A stretch of 64,000 nucleotides of DNA from Brachypodium distachyon. Taxonomy: Eukaryota; Streptophyta; Magnoliopsida; Poales; Poaceae. Position 1 is the stretch's first letter, and every line of letters begins with the position of its first letter. The stretch is taken from assembly GCF_000005505.3 (NCBI RefSeq), contig NC_016131.3, forward strand, positions 67,592,355 to 67,656,354, read 5' to 3'. The notes under the pieces were generated by a model. It searched no databases, had not been told where the DNA came from, and saw only the letters and a list, made by a program, of their open reading frames with translations. Of this stretch, positions 39,279 through 51,620 are shown piece by piece. The translations under genes were made by a program, and so were the position numbers.

Positions 39279-39942
39279 ATGAGTTTGCCTTGCTCCGACC
39301 AGTGCGAGAGGCCGAGGAGGATGAAAGATGCGATGTTGCCTCGGGGGGTGGAACATCTCAGGTGTTGGTGCGGCAATCTATGCAAGGTGAAGGAGGTGAC
39401 AGATTTTTCAGATAAGCAGGGCATGAGGTTTTTCATGTGCGCGAACTATGAGTATGAACCACATGTCCCGGTTTTGCCGTACGACAAGCCTCCGGTTAGC
39501 ACATTTAGGTGTTCTAAAACATGTTTTCTGTGTCATATCAGATTTGTAACAGTAGGCTTTTTTGTAGTCTCCCCCGCCCCTATGCATGTGGTATCGTTGG
39601 ATTGACACGGAGATGCCGGATTGGGCGGTGGAAGAGATCAAAACAAGGTCCCGAAATGCATGGCAGCGTTTCCACGCGGAGGAGCGCGCGGAAAAAGCTG
39701 CAGCCCAGGAGAAAGAGGAGCAAGAGAGAGAGATGAAAGAGCATAGGGAGGAACAACGTCGTTGGATTGACGAAACACTAAGGAAAAACAGGAAGAAAAC
39801 GCTTGAGATGCAAGAGGAAGAACAAAGGTGCAAGGATGCTCGTGAGGCAGAAAGGGAGAGGCAAAGAGAAAGGACCGCCGTGGCAAAGGCTGCAGAAAAA
39901 CGTGACGATACGAGCGGAAAATGGCCTAAGTGGTCTCAGTAG
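39279..39942 (+). CDS. GRF-type zinc finger plus coiled-coil protein of the MULE
   Basis: Two exons, 39279-39494 and 39568-39942, join in phase to 196 aa with no stop or frameshift. Cys29, Cys31 (CWCG), Cys54 (FFMC) and Cys78 (PPLCMWYRW) match the spacing of a GRF zinc finger, a single-stranded nucleic-acid-binding module. Residues about 95-185 are a highly charged Glu/Arg/Lys coiled coil (KAAAQEKEEQEREMKEHREE) ending KWPKWSQ. A TATA box lies about 70 bp upstream. GRF-finger plus coiled-coil ORFs are common in plant DNA transposons and as small dispersed genes; their role is not known to me. It is the only one of the four ORFs here without a visible lesion. Confidence 0.8.
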
Positions 39943-40426
39943 TGATTGTGTTTCAAATGTATTTGCTATCTTTAATTATGTCCAATTGCGGTATTACCAA
40001 TGTATGTTAATTTAGTCATGCCTTGGTTCCGTAAACAGCACATTATCGATGTATGTTAATTTATTCAAATTTATCCAAATGTTAAGTCTTTCAGTTCAAA
40101 CAAACCGCAAAGAATCGACACAAAAATTGTCCAGCAAATTATCGATGTATGTTACTCTTTATCCAAGTTGTCCAGTCTTTTAGTTCAAAAAACCGCAAGG
40201 ATTCGAGACAAAAAATGGGCCTGGGCCGTGTATGCGTTGATCATGCAACGAACTAGCGGCGAAGCCTAATTACTTCCAATCAGATTCGGCGTGTTACTTT
40301 TATCCAAGTTGTCGAGTATTTTAGTTCAAAAGACCGCAAGAATCCGAAACAAAAAATGAGGCTAATTACTTCGAATCGGCCTGACCCAAACCAACTGGGC
40401 CAGTCGGCCTGGGCTAAGCCAACTGG

Positions 40427-40656
40427 GCTTAGTCGGCCTGGGCCAGGCCGACTGTCTCGTGGGGGCCCCGCGGGCTGAGCAAGCGGCCTGCCGTCGGCCT
40501 GGCCGAGACCGACTGGGCCTAATTGGCTTGGGCCAGGCCAACTGGGCTCATTCAGCCTCGCCCAGACCGAGGCTGTGTTATTTTTGATATTTTTAAAAAA
40601 CACGTATTATTTTTAAAAATAATTAAAAAAATTGTATTATTTAAAAAAAATTAGCC
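40427..40656 (-). repeat. Right TIR of the MULE
   Basis: Inverted match of the left TIR. The GC-rich inner part has extra copies of the subterminal palindrome TCGGCCTGGGCCAGGCCGA, which makes it about 35-40 bp longer than the left arm. Confidence 0.92.
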
Positions 40657-41456
40657 TAGACATGTATGTTCTCCTAAAAAAATTCCCGTATCCGTACTCA
40701 GGCCTCTGCCACAACAGGTTCTAGATGCCAGTATGTTTTTCTAAGAAGAAAGGAAGAGTGATAGGAAACATGTGGTATTTCCGGGAAATACGGAGCAAAG
40801 CACATGGCTGGGCGCAGATGCAGGAATGAAATTACCGCATGAATTAAATGTCTCTGGGCTCTGGGGCAACTTATAAGGCATAAATGCATGTTAATTACTT
40901 GGAGTTTTGTGCTTAATTCCCCCGATATTTTACTCATTGTTTATTGCCCAATCAACTGTATTTCTACCCGGATCGCAGTGGAAAATGGAATGCAACCTGG
41001 CGACTCTTGTGAAGCGGGCAACCGTTGACGTCTCCAACAACCACGATAGCAGTTAGCAGCGCAGCTGAGTAAGGAGACCTTGTCGGAGACCCGGAGTTGG
41101 GATGTTTCGAGTTGGGTACTTGGGTGTGCTAGGTTGGAGGTGTTCGCTGAACTCCAGGTTTACGTACTGATTCTTGGTTCGGCTTCGGCGGCATAAACTA
41201 CCAAAACGCTCAGCCGAAGGCAGCGACTACACAGAGTAGAGGGAGGAGACCTCGCTGATGATTGATGAAGACTGTATTTTGTTCCCAAACTTAGAACGTA
41301 CCCCGTAGGTTGTTAAATCATATTTAAGCGAACCACTTACGGTGATGTGCAGGCGTTGCCGTGCTGAGTAAGTTGGGGACTATCTACTTATCTTGCACAG
41401 TAACGCGTCACGCCCTTTTGTTGACCTAATCTTCAGTCCAATCTGATCCAGTACTA

Positions 41457-41671
41457 CTCCCTCCGTCCCAATATATGAGGCACGCACGCATTTCAAGATT
41501 ATAAATTTAACTAGCAAAATCTAAATTATATTTCATAAAAAAAATATCACTAGATTCGTAGCCAAATAAACTTTCCAGTGATATGATTTGTACATCATAT
41601 AATTTATATTTTGGTAGTTAAATTGATGATCTTGAGACGCGTGCGTGCCTCATAAATTGGGACGGAGGAAG
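41457..41671. mobile_element. Stowaway MITE (215 bp)
   Basis: CTCCCTCCGTCCCAATATAT and GAGGCACGCACGCAT at one end, the complement (GCGTGCGTGCCTC, TTGGGACGGAGGAAG) at the other; TA flanks. Same family as the copy at 46024. Confidence 0.93.
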
Positions 41672-41765
41672 TACTAGCTAGTACTGGTCCTGGCGAGTGG
41701 CGACCTCACCTCATCAATTGATAATTCTCTCTCACATGCAACAGCAGTCCTTGCGTCGTTTGCTA

Positions 41766-41817
41766 CTCCCTCCGTTCCTAAATATACTTGTTGCTCAGTA
41801 TTTAGGAACAGAGAAAG
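41766..41817. mobile_element. Stowaway MITE remnant (52 bp)
   Basis: CTCCCTCCGTTCCTAAATA start and TATTTAGGAACAGAGAAAG end, TA flanks; interior almost absent. Confidence 0.8.
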
Positions 41818-43095
41818 TAATTGATACTCCATACTCCTATTTGCTACTCCTGTCCTGTTTTTCCACTAAAACAGCGACAATTATTTAGAAACAGGAGTAC
41901 ACGAGACAATGTCATCACTCCTGTTCTGTTCGGGGATAAGGATCGGCACTTCAATTCTCCGGCGATGACGACATGATGGCACGCCGCACGCAGGCCTCCC
42001 GTCCTCCCGATCGTACTACACGCTCGTCGGTTCGCCCGAGCCACCGTCTCGAATGGCTCTTCCGACGACTCAATCACTCTGCAAACTTTTCGAATTGCCC
42101 CTGCTTGTTTCCGGTGTTCGGTGCGCTGTTTCGTAATGCTGCAGCGAAATGTGCCCAGCAAATTCAATGCCGATATGCGTGTCGCTGTGGTCCGGATATT
42201 TAGGCGCACCCGTGTCACGGGATCATGTATATATAAAAAAAAGGGGCACTCCATAGGAAGACCAAATTGTGAAAATGGCACGCTGTTCGAGATTATTCCA
42301 TCTACGGAAGAAAAAAAAACCGTGCGCCTCTTTTGCTTTGCCCCACTTGCACGATGCTTTCGTTTGTGTGAAAAAGGGCCTGAAACTTTTCTGCACGGGC
42401 CACTGTTCGGACACGCTTTACCGTCCAGAGAGACTCGAGGAGGGGCAGCGAGCGCCCGAATGCAAGCCAGTCTTGCTGTGCTGGCCAAGGACACGTAGAA
42501 TGGTTCATAAGACTGTCTTATCTTATGTGTTTCACGTTATTTAGAAAAGATAACAAAACATATTGTACAATGGGTTATCTCTTAATGTTATATCTTAAAA
42601 TTAATGCTTAGATGAATAAAATTAACTAGATAAATGCTAAGAAAAGGTGAAATCTAGTACAATAGAAAAATTGTCTTATTTTTGTCTTATCATTCTTGTG
42701 AAGAGATCATCTCTTAATTAAAAGAAGGCTTGTGCTTTTTTTTCGTTTCTCTCTCTTCCACATCAGATTTTATCCTATGTGGTACCGTTAAGAGAAGACT
42801 GACGTCACCCCATTGTAAACGCCGTAAGCTAGCGATCCAAAAAAGTTTGGCCCTTTTCTCTGCCTTCAGTTGCTGCTGATCCGCTGTCCTTGTATGCCCT
42901 TTTGAGTTTTGGTGCCTCCTTTTTTCTTCAGTACTTTCCATCCTCCCCTGCAGCTTTTTTCATAATTGCCTGAAAATGACATTCGAAGAATTAATTGCTG
43001 CCTGAAAATGCTGAAAGCAAAGTTTTCGGAGAAAAGATATATCCTGTGAACTGTGGGGTGATCCGTGGTGGTTACTTCCGTTGGTGTACCACATA

Positions 43096-43351
43096 CGCCC
43101 TCTATTTACAAATATATTGTTTATGGAACTTTTTCCTTAATCAATTATATTTGAAAGTTTGAACAATTTATAGCAAAAATCATCCATATCTATGACACGA
43201 AATCAATACACTACAAAAACATATGATAAGATGGATCTACTCATATTGATTTGGTATAGTAGGTGTTGTATTTTTCTAGACTTCATCAAACCGTAAGAAT
43301 TTTTGACTTAACGACAAATTGATATGTCCTATATTTTTGGATCGAGGAAGG
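43096..43351. mobile_element. Mariner/Stowaway-like MITE (256 bp), diverged
   Basis: Ends CGCCCTCTATTTACAAATAT and ATATTTTTGGATCGAGGAAGG are imperfect inverted repeats with TA on both sides. The interior has no ORF. Confidence 0.65.
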
Positions 43352-44943
43352 TATCAGTTGCTTAATGTTATTACATTTGCCGAATAAAATTCTCTACCCA
43401 TTTGTAATTACAATATGTTTTAGAAACTGACACGATCTCCAACTTGAACTTAAAACTCTCATCCTCTCTCTCTCTCAATATCTCTCCAAACTCATTGTAT
43501 TATTTCATATGAACCACCCAAATCGGACTTGTCCATTTCCAAGTTTCCTGAGCTCCTATAAGGACCCATGCTCTGTGAGATCCCATTTTTGTGTTTTTTT
43601 ATTCGCAAGTCCAAATAAGACCTAGTTTCACGGGCAACTTAATTACACAATAAGAAAGTGAGCCTACATACTTGGCTGGAGGAGTGGATGTACAACCCCA
43701 ACACAGCGGTTCATGTTCTCAAGGATGCAATTTTAGGTATCTATTTATACTGTTGGTGTCTCTCTTACAGTTTCTTACAAAAGAAGTTACTTACATAATG
43801 ATCTAATATATGCTCTAGTTGGCTACCCGGGAAAAAAATGTCTCATGTACCGTTCCCTTTAAAAAGAGTAATTTGTTCTTGCAAAATTGTCCTATATCCA
43901 TTTATATACCCCGGCATTCTTCTGCCATATGACCTCCACTTTGTTAAGGCAATCAACAAATACTACGCAAAGACCTTTTGTGGTGCTTCCATACATCCTT
44001 TCCCCACGGCCACCAAAGCAACATGAAAAAATTTCTTAAGACTCTAGCTAGTGGCACCTATCAATTTAATATTCAGAACAAACGTATCACATATCTATTA
44101 TGTTTCTTTTGGGACATCTTTAAAGGACTTTAGTCACTATATGAAGTGCTACTTGTGAATATCTTTAGGACTTTTCATGTTAGTTTGGTGCTCACAAAAA
44201 ATATCAACATTTACTAAAAGAGCACGCCAGAATTAATTCAGGAAAATGTTGTAAATTATCAATACAAATTGATTTTTTTTCATCAAAATGCAGCAAAGAT
44301 CGACATTAAACCTTGGAAACTAAAGGAAATCAAGCTGTATGATATTCGTGTATTTTGGTAAAAACGGAGTATCATGCACTGTAAAGTTTAGTTATTATGT
44401 ACTCATGATGGCACATCATGTGTTGCCTTACAAAAATGACAACATGTGGCACCCATGGACTAATAAAAACAAGAATTAAGCATTCCACAAGGACCCAGAC
44501 AAAAGAAAAACGTCGCACCGGATTTCGAACGCCAGCAAACCACCGCCGTTGTTTAAGCCAAATTTGTAACAAACACCCCCTCTAAAATTTCCGAAACCAC
44601 TAGAACCCAACAGAAATCGCACCGCGGCCTAACCGTGGCGGTTAAAAAAGAGTACGGCGTCGTCGCCTTCCCTCCCATCTTCGTCTCTTCCTCCTCATCC
44701 CCTTCCTTTTACCCCACCTCACCTCACCTCATCATTTCCCCTCTCCTCTCCTCCCATCTCGTCGTCTCGACAGCAGAACCACCGTGTCGCCACCGCCGCG
44801 GCCGATCCGACCTGGCGGCAGCTCCGGCGACGCGGCCACTCCCTCGTTTTTCGGCCGCGGTGTCGTTTTCGTTGGCGGTGGTGGATCGGGCGCGAAGACG
44901 TCCTTGCGTTGAGGGCGGGTTACCGCGGCCGCAGGGAGACTTG

Positions 44944-47900
44944 ATGGCGGCGGAGGCGGAGGCGGAGACGGCGGTGGCTTCGGCTTCGGGATCGGGGATC
45001 TGGTCGCGGCGGCGGGACGAGATCACGTTCGATCGCCTCCAGAAGGTACCGTCGCGTGGTCGTTTCTTTGGTATTAGGCTGGTTTTGATTTGAGTGGTAA
45101 GAATTGGGGTGTATCGGTGATGGTGTCCCTGCGAATCTGTGACTGAACTGGTTGTCCTGCGCCTGCTTTGGATTGGTTCAGTTTCGGCGTGTGATTCGCG
45201 TAAAATGCTACCTGGAGACGGCATCGGGGGTGACGATGTGTTTGGTTGGTCTAGATTTTTTTTTCCTCCCTAAGCGTCACTGCTTGGGTATTCATCTTGG
45301 CGTGAATTAGGGCAGTGGTGAGATTCAACCGGGATATCTCGGTGCCCCTGACGAACATATGTACTAACATTGACTCTGAGCAGCTCGATTGCATTTACTT
45401 TGAGTTGATATTGGTGATGCATTGCTGTTAGAGACTCTTAACCTTTGGAATCACCTGTTTGGCTGATATGCTTAACCTGGGAAAACAGAACTGGGATTAT
45501 CAATACATTTTCTTTATGAGTTCGGTATGGCTTTGGAGTGGTCAGTGATGGAATCGTCTGCAACAGTTTGAGGCACTTGATTTGAGGGCACAATTATAAA
45601 GTTTGAGCTGGTTCCAAATCTTCCATGATCCTAATGGCCTATAAATCGTTGCTCTGAGAAAAATTATGCCATGTAAAAATGCTGGAGTTAGGAAAATAAA
45701 ATCTGTCAGAACAACTTACTATGCAGAAGCATATAATTCTGAAGCTTTCACCAAGTTGTGATGACTCTCAGTTTTCTGTTGAGAGTGTGATGACTCAGTT
45801 CATATCAACTAATCATGTATTGAACTCTAAACCATAAGCCCTCATGCTTTGCATGTTTGCACTTTCTTCCATTATAGCAGGCCGACAAAATAGCAAGCTG
45901 CAAATAGAATTAAGTTTGGATATCGAATGGTGATATTGCTAGAACAAACAAGTTTGCTTCGTTTTATCCCATTGTGCCATTGTAATATGCCACGCCATTT
46001 CTTATTCTGGTTTTGTACTAGTACTCCCTCCGTCCCATAATATGAGGCACGCACGCATCACTAGATCATCAATTTGATTAATTAAATATGTATGTATTTT
46101 AACAAAAAGTATACCATTAGATTCGTTATCGAAATAACTTTCTAATGATATAATTATTTAATTTATATTTAGTTAGCTAAATTATCAATCTAGGGATGCG
46201 TGCGTGCCTCATATTAAGGGATGGAGGGAGTATGTTGTTTGCAATGACCTTGAATATTCCCATAGAACTCTACTGAGGCACCTCCAACTTGCTGTGAGAC
46301 TGTAAATGTGACTTTCAGTACTCTTGATTAAATTGTCGTTGATTGCTATTCTGTAACTAAGCTGGCTTGTTGAGCTGTTTCTTTCTCATATTTGAAGTAT
46401 GCATTTTCCTATGTGCTGGAATTAAAATCAGAATGTGTATCAAGTGGCATCATTTTTATCATGGGAATTAACGTTATGGAGGTATCATGATAACTTTATT
46501 GCAAAGGTAACTGATTGTTTTATGGCTGTGGATTGAACTTGTTTCAGTTCTGGAATGACTTGCCTCTTCAAGCACGACAGGAGCTCCTCAAATTGGATAA
46601 GCAAACCCTCATTGAGCAAGCACGCAAGAATTTCTACTGTTCAAGGTGCAATGGGTTGCTTCTGGAAAATTTCAAGTCACTGCAGCAAGAAGTTTCAGAT
46701 ATTGATTGTCTGAGCGCAGTTAGTGATTCAAGGAGTAGGCATAGGGAACAAGATTATTCTCAGGATCCATCAATTCATCCTTGGGGAGGCCTTGCAACAA
46801 CAAAGGATGGTGTCCTTACACTTATTGGCTGCTTTGTAAAAGCAAAGTCACTACGGGTGCTCCAGAATGTAAGTTTGAACAATTACCAGTAATTCATGGT
46901 CCATATTTTATTTTTGCTCTCTGCACCGTGACTAGAATTCCAAACCAATTTGCTATGTTCGTATATTGATCATTTGTTTACCTGATTAATGTTTTGTTAA
47001 TGTGAAGTAATCTCCAAACGACGTGTGTCGGTGTATTCAGAATTTTTTATTCTAGATAGATTAGGACATTTTCCTTTCCTTTGATGTTTGATCGCTCTAT
47101 TGCTTACTGCATTCGCCATTTGTTTAATCAGGTATTTGATAATGCACGATCAAGAGAGAGGGAACGAGAAATGCTTTATCCCGATGCATGTGGTGGGGGT
47201 GGCAGAGGATGGATTAGCCAAGGGATGGCTAGTTATAGCAGGGGTTATGGAACTAGAGAAACATGTGCTCTGCATACTGCCCACCTTTCATGTAACACGC
47301 TGGTGAATTTCTGGTCAGCACTATGTGAACAAACTAGATCTTCTCTTCTGCGGATGAAGGAGGAAGATTTCATTGAAAGACTAATCTATAGGTGAGCTTA
47401 CTGGAGATGCTGTCCGTTCCATGCACATTTAAGTTGGGAAATGACAAGATCGTGAATTCAACTAGGAAGCTTATGAACAGAAATAACTGAATTGGGCTAG
47501 CATGTTCATAACAAACTAAAAGTTCAACGCTGCTTAGATCCACCAAAAGGAAGATGACCTAGAGAATAAACTTAGCAAGTTTTTGTAAGGATTTTTTTAG
47601 TTCCACTGGAGGTTGATGGAAATTGGAAAATGGCGTGGATGCTTAAAAATTGGTACTGAAGTATGATAGAATCTCTTTTTATTTTTTATCGAGGTGAACC
47701 TGATTTGCAAATATTGGTGTATTTATGCCTAAAAAGTGTCTAGATACATGTAATAGAAAGTCACTTAATATGGGACGGAGGGAGTACTATTTACTGATTG
47801 GTTCAATTTAGTCCTGCTGGGGGTTGGAGTAGTATTTCCTCAGTTCTGCCATTTCTTGGTATTATTCTCTGACAGCTCGCAATAGAAGAGTTTACACTTT

Positions 47901-50900
47901 GAAAGAACTTGTTACACAGGTTTGACAGCAAGAGATTTTGCCGAGATTGCCGAAAGAATGTTATCCGTGAATTCAAGGAGCTGAAGGAACTGAAACGCAT
48001 ACGAAGGGAACCTCGCTGCACCAGTTGGTTCTGTATTGCGGATACTGCTTTTCAATGCGAGGTCAGGGCCTCGTCAAAACTTTCACTGACAAGATCTGCA
48101 GTTCATTGCTTGGTACATGGTTTATATTCCTATGAAGTGACATCCGTTTTTTTTGCTTTTCAGGTGTTCGAGGATGCCATCATAATTGATTGGCACCAAT
48201 CTTTGTCAGAGACAAATGGATCTTATCATCATTTTGAATGGGCTATTGGGACAGATGAAGGACAATCAGATGTTTTTGGCTTTGAAGATGTTGGGATGAA
48301 GACCCAAGTTCACAGAAATGGGATTGATCTTGACCAGTTTGAAGATTATTTCATAACTTTGAGAGCTTGGAAGCTTGATGGCCGCTATACGGAGTTGTGT
48401 GTAAAGGCACATGCATTGAAGGGCCAATCTTGTGTCCATCACAGGCTGGTGGTTGGGGATGGCTTTGTGACGGTTACAAAGGGTGAAAGTATAAGAAGTT
48501 TATTTGAGCACGCTGAAGAGGCCGAGGAAGAGGATGTACGTGATATATCACTTATGGTGTCTTACATCTTTACTAAGATAGGCTTAGCTGGGAGCATTTA
48601 TTATTCTGACTGATGAAAACATGAGCAGGAAGATGAGGCCATGGACAGGGATGAACATGATCTTGATGGTGATGGCTCTCACCCGCAGAAGCATGCAAAG
48701 AGCCCTGAACTGGCAAGAGAATTTCTTTTGGATGCTGCTGCAGTGATATTCAAAGAACAGGTAACGTGTTGTCAAAATAATCACAAGAATTGTTGCAATC
48801 AGTGGATGTGTAATGTTTCTGATGGTACAAAGAAGGAAAAGAAACACATTCTATTACAAATTCTGGATAGAATCTACTCCCTCCGATACAACTTTATACT
48901 AAGCACAAGACACTTATTATGGATCGGAGTCGGAGGAAGTACCAAATTAAGGTGTTTTAGCCATTATCGTTTGGGTGTGGAAGTAGAAATTTAAGGATGG
49001 TAAAACAACACATAACTTTAAATGATCCCTATGTGGAAACTTGTAGTGGCCCATATCATCTTATTTATCAACTTCAGTAAATGATATGTTTTTTCTGTTG
49101 AATAGCATGTTTGTTTTTAAGGTTAATTAATGGAATTTTTTATGGTGATCCATATGTTGGAATTTATGGGCTCCTTTTTCATCCTGCAATAGGGATTGGC
49201 AACTTTAATCACTACTTAAGTTGATATCCACGCTGCATAGCTAATAGCTTTGGACGCACTCATTTTTTCTGCATTACTATTAGTGGTTACTATAGTCACC
49301 AGCAACTATTCAGGACTTGCTCAGGTTTCATTCAGAAATTTAGACACCCGTAATACAAGCATTAGTGATATACTAAATTTGAGCTACTTTGCAGGTTGAG
49401 AAGGCCTTTAGAGAAGGCGCAGCTCAGCAAAATGCACAAAGTGTTTTTGTGTCTCTTGCGCTAAAACTTCTGGAGGAGCGAGTTCATGTAGCATGCAAAG
49501 AAATTATTACATTGGAAAAACAGGTACTTGTTATACTTGCAAAGAAAATTTAGGTTGGCTCATTTGCATTTGTGAACATAATTTTGTATGGTCAATTCGT
49601 GCAGAACAAGCTCCTTGAGGAAGAGGAGAAAGAAAAGCGTGAAGAACAAGAGCGCAGGATGAGGAGGAGAACAAAAGAGAGAGAAAAGAAGCAAAGGAGA
49701 AAGGAGAGGCTGAAAGAGAAGGAAAGGGACAAGGAGATAAAGCTAGTTGAATTCAAATCATCAGACAATATTTCATCTTCAACTCTAAGCAATTCCTCAA
49801 CATGCACTACCGATGAATTTGGAAATACTTTCGGCTCGAGAGATTCAGCTAGTGAAGAGGAAAACAATTCCATGGTCGTGGATATGTTCACTGCTGACAC
49901 TTGTACAGATCAATCTTCATGCAGAGAAATTATTGGAGAAAACATTGTGGACTGCTGCAGTATGGTTACCAAACGTCCTTCAGTAAATAGCAGTGAATCT
50001 TTCACATCCGAGCATTCAAAATCATCAAGACGAAATTTGAGGTTGAGAAAGGAAGTTCCTCAAGATAATTCCTCCTGTCGGTATGATGATGACCGAAATG
50101 AATTTGGGAGCATTGACAATTTGCAGGCGCAATCAACGGAAAGGATGAGAAATGATGCTAGAATCTGTAACTCAGTGTTTAGTACAAATAGCAGAACAAG
50201 AGATAGGCAGGATTACAATTCCTGCAGCTGTAACCATCAGGAAGGTTATAGAACTGAGGACGGCTGTTTTTCGCCAACAGTTACATCAGGTCGGGAGATG
50301 AAGATAGCAAGAAAAGCAGGAGTTGATAAGCTTACAGTGCAGTACTGCCGTGTTGATGGTACACGGGAGAGAAATGCAGTTCAAAAGCTAGTATGGGAGC
50401 GAACTGACACCCCAAAGAAGACTTGCTTACATGGCACAAATGATACGTCAGGATCAGTTGACAAAGCCGATTCATCTAAACCAGTGGAGTGTGATATCAG
50501 TGGGTGTCAAAAGCTTGACACGGGATGTGAACCATTGAGTCAGGCTTCTGAAAGGCCCAGTGATGTTCATAAATCAGAAACAAATCAGTCATATGAACAT
50601 AGTGAGAAAACTCAATCTGCTTGTCATGATGGAACTCCTATGATGAATAAACAGACCTGCTACTCAAGAGATAATGGAAGTTCTAGGCATGACGAAGAGC
50701 TGACGACGAATTCTGCCAGTTCTGATGGCTCATCTTCATGTATGACTGAGGCAGATAGAGAAAGCAGTTCAAGCAGTATGACCTCTTTGAGCGCTCATAA
50801 TCCAGAATCATCATCATCTGACTCAGAGGAATCTTCTGAGAGAGTCAACAACATTACAGAAGCTCCATCAACAAGAACTGCTTCACGTTCGTTACTTGAG

Positions 50901-51620
50901 ACATGTGCAGGAAATGGTTTCAGAGAGTACCACCCAAAAGTCAGATGCCCGCCTCGCAACGACAGATTTGGTCACAACGTACCCCCATTCCAGGATCAGT
51001 TATTGCATCACCGGAACATGCATCTGCCTCCATATTCACTAGCCTCAGTGGGGCCCCACAGCCATTCTTGCGCTGCTCCAATAAATGGATATTTCCAGTA
51101 TGGTCAGCCTCCCAATTTTTTCTCTAGTCCACTTGGATTCCGAGTACCTGGGAACCGATCTCCTGATTTCCCAGTGCAGTACAACAATGTGCATCGTTAC
51201 CCAGCTCCTGCTTTTAGTTGTATTCAGCCAGAGCCAATTCACAAGAAGTCGACAAGCTTCAGAGTCATGCCTCCACCGCCATCTTACAGACATGGAACAG
51301 GGCAGATAGGCAGCCATACTCATGGAGACTTGAATCCAGACAGGCATAATTCTGTGTTGAAGCCGATGGGCCTGAAGGATGCTGCACAAGGTGATAGCAA
51401 AATGCAGGACAGAAGTGCATCCTTCTCATTGTTCCAGTTCAACCTGCCAATAGCTCCACCAGCCCCACCATTATCCAAAGATGGTAAGAGTGGAGAGATT
51501 GTGGCAAGAACGCCATTTGCTCCGGTTCAAGCTCAGCCTTGCTCTAGGGAGCAGACAGATGTGAAGGAGTATAATCTGTTTTCCACGGATCAAACCGGCT
51601 ATTTCCATTTATCTAGATAA
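44944..51620 (+). CDS. Conserved plant protein of unknown function (1157 aa)
   Basis: Eight exons (44944-45045, 46548-46868, 47132-47391, 47920-48061, 48164-48535, 48629-48760, 49395-49523, 49605-51620) join in phase. The N-terminal part is globular and rich in Cys, Trp and Tyr: FWNDLPLQARQELLKLDKQT, a CSRC motif, SIHPWGGLATTKDGVLTLIG, FDSKRFCRDCRKNVIREFKELKELKR and DWHQSLSETNGSYHHFEWAIG. CSRC and CRDC could bind zinc. A Glu/Arg/Lys coiled coil follows (about 730-780: KLLEEEEKEKREEQERRMRR), then a long Ser/Thr-rich, Pro-rich disordered C-terminus. From memory, relatives are often labelled stress response protein NST1-like, probably only because of the coiled coil, so I give no function. The basic coiled coil suggests a nuclear protein. 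ATG 44944 is preferred over the in-frame upstream extension, which reads as pyrimidine-rich leader. Introns 1, 3 and 6 contain Stowaway copies. Confidence 0.87.
46024..46230. mobile_element. Stowaway MITE (207 bp) in intron 1
   Basis: CTCCCTCCGTCCCATAATAT...GGGATGGAGGGAG with inner GAGGCACGCACGCAT inverted repeat and TA flanks; sister of the 41457 copy. Confidence 0.93.
47698..47784. mobile_element. Truncated Stowaway MITE in intron 3
   Basis: The right half matches the 30121 element (CCTAAAAAG-G-TTAGATACATG, TCACTTAATATG) and ends GGGACGGAGGGAG|TA. The left TIR is missing. Confidence 0.8.
48877..48939. mobile_element. Stowaway MITE remnant (63 bp) in intron 6
   Basis: CTCCCTCCGATACAACTTTA start and GGATCGGAGTCGGAGGAAG end with TA flanks. 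Confidence 0.8.

Larger units (their letters stand above)
32026..40656. mobile_element. Mutator-like DNA transposon (MULE), 8.6 kb, four ORFs
   Basis: The two ends are inverted copies beginning GGCTAATTTTTTTTAAATAA and are flanked by TAGACAT (32019-32025 and 40657-40663). A 9-bp duplication, usual for MULEs, is not perfect. Inside are a MURA-type transposase (+), a plant-mobile-domain ORF (+), a Ser/Lys-rich ORF (-) and a GRF-zinc-finger ORF (+). The transposase (MULE domain, SWIM and CCHC zinc fingers) assigns the superfamily. The transposase and mobile-domain ORFs have stops or frameshifts, so the copy is probably no longer autonomous. Preserved TIRs mean it could still be moved by a related transposase. 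Association of plant mobile domains with MULEs is known; the rest of this gene set I have not seen described. Confidence 0.93.
40664..44943. other. Gene-poor spacer with MITEs
   Basis: Apart from the MITEs listed separately I recognise nothing coding. A T/A-rich stretch at about 42500-42720 (GTCTTATCTTA...AGAGATCATCTCTTAA) may be another decayed MITE. The last 300 bp before 44944 are the pyrimidine-rich leader of the next gene. Confidence 0.5.

Noticed and set aside
41844..42494. A 216-codon minus-strand open frame
   Set aside because: No recognisable domain, overlapping open frames on the other strand, no promoter, and it runs into MITE-flanked repeat DNA. Probably chance.
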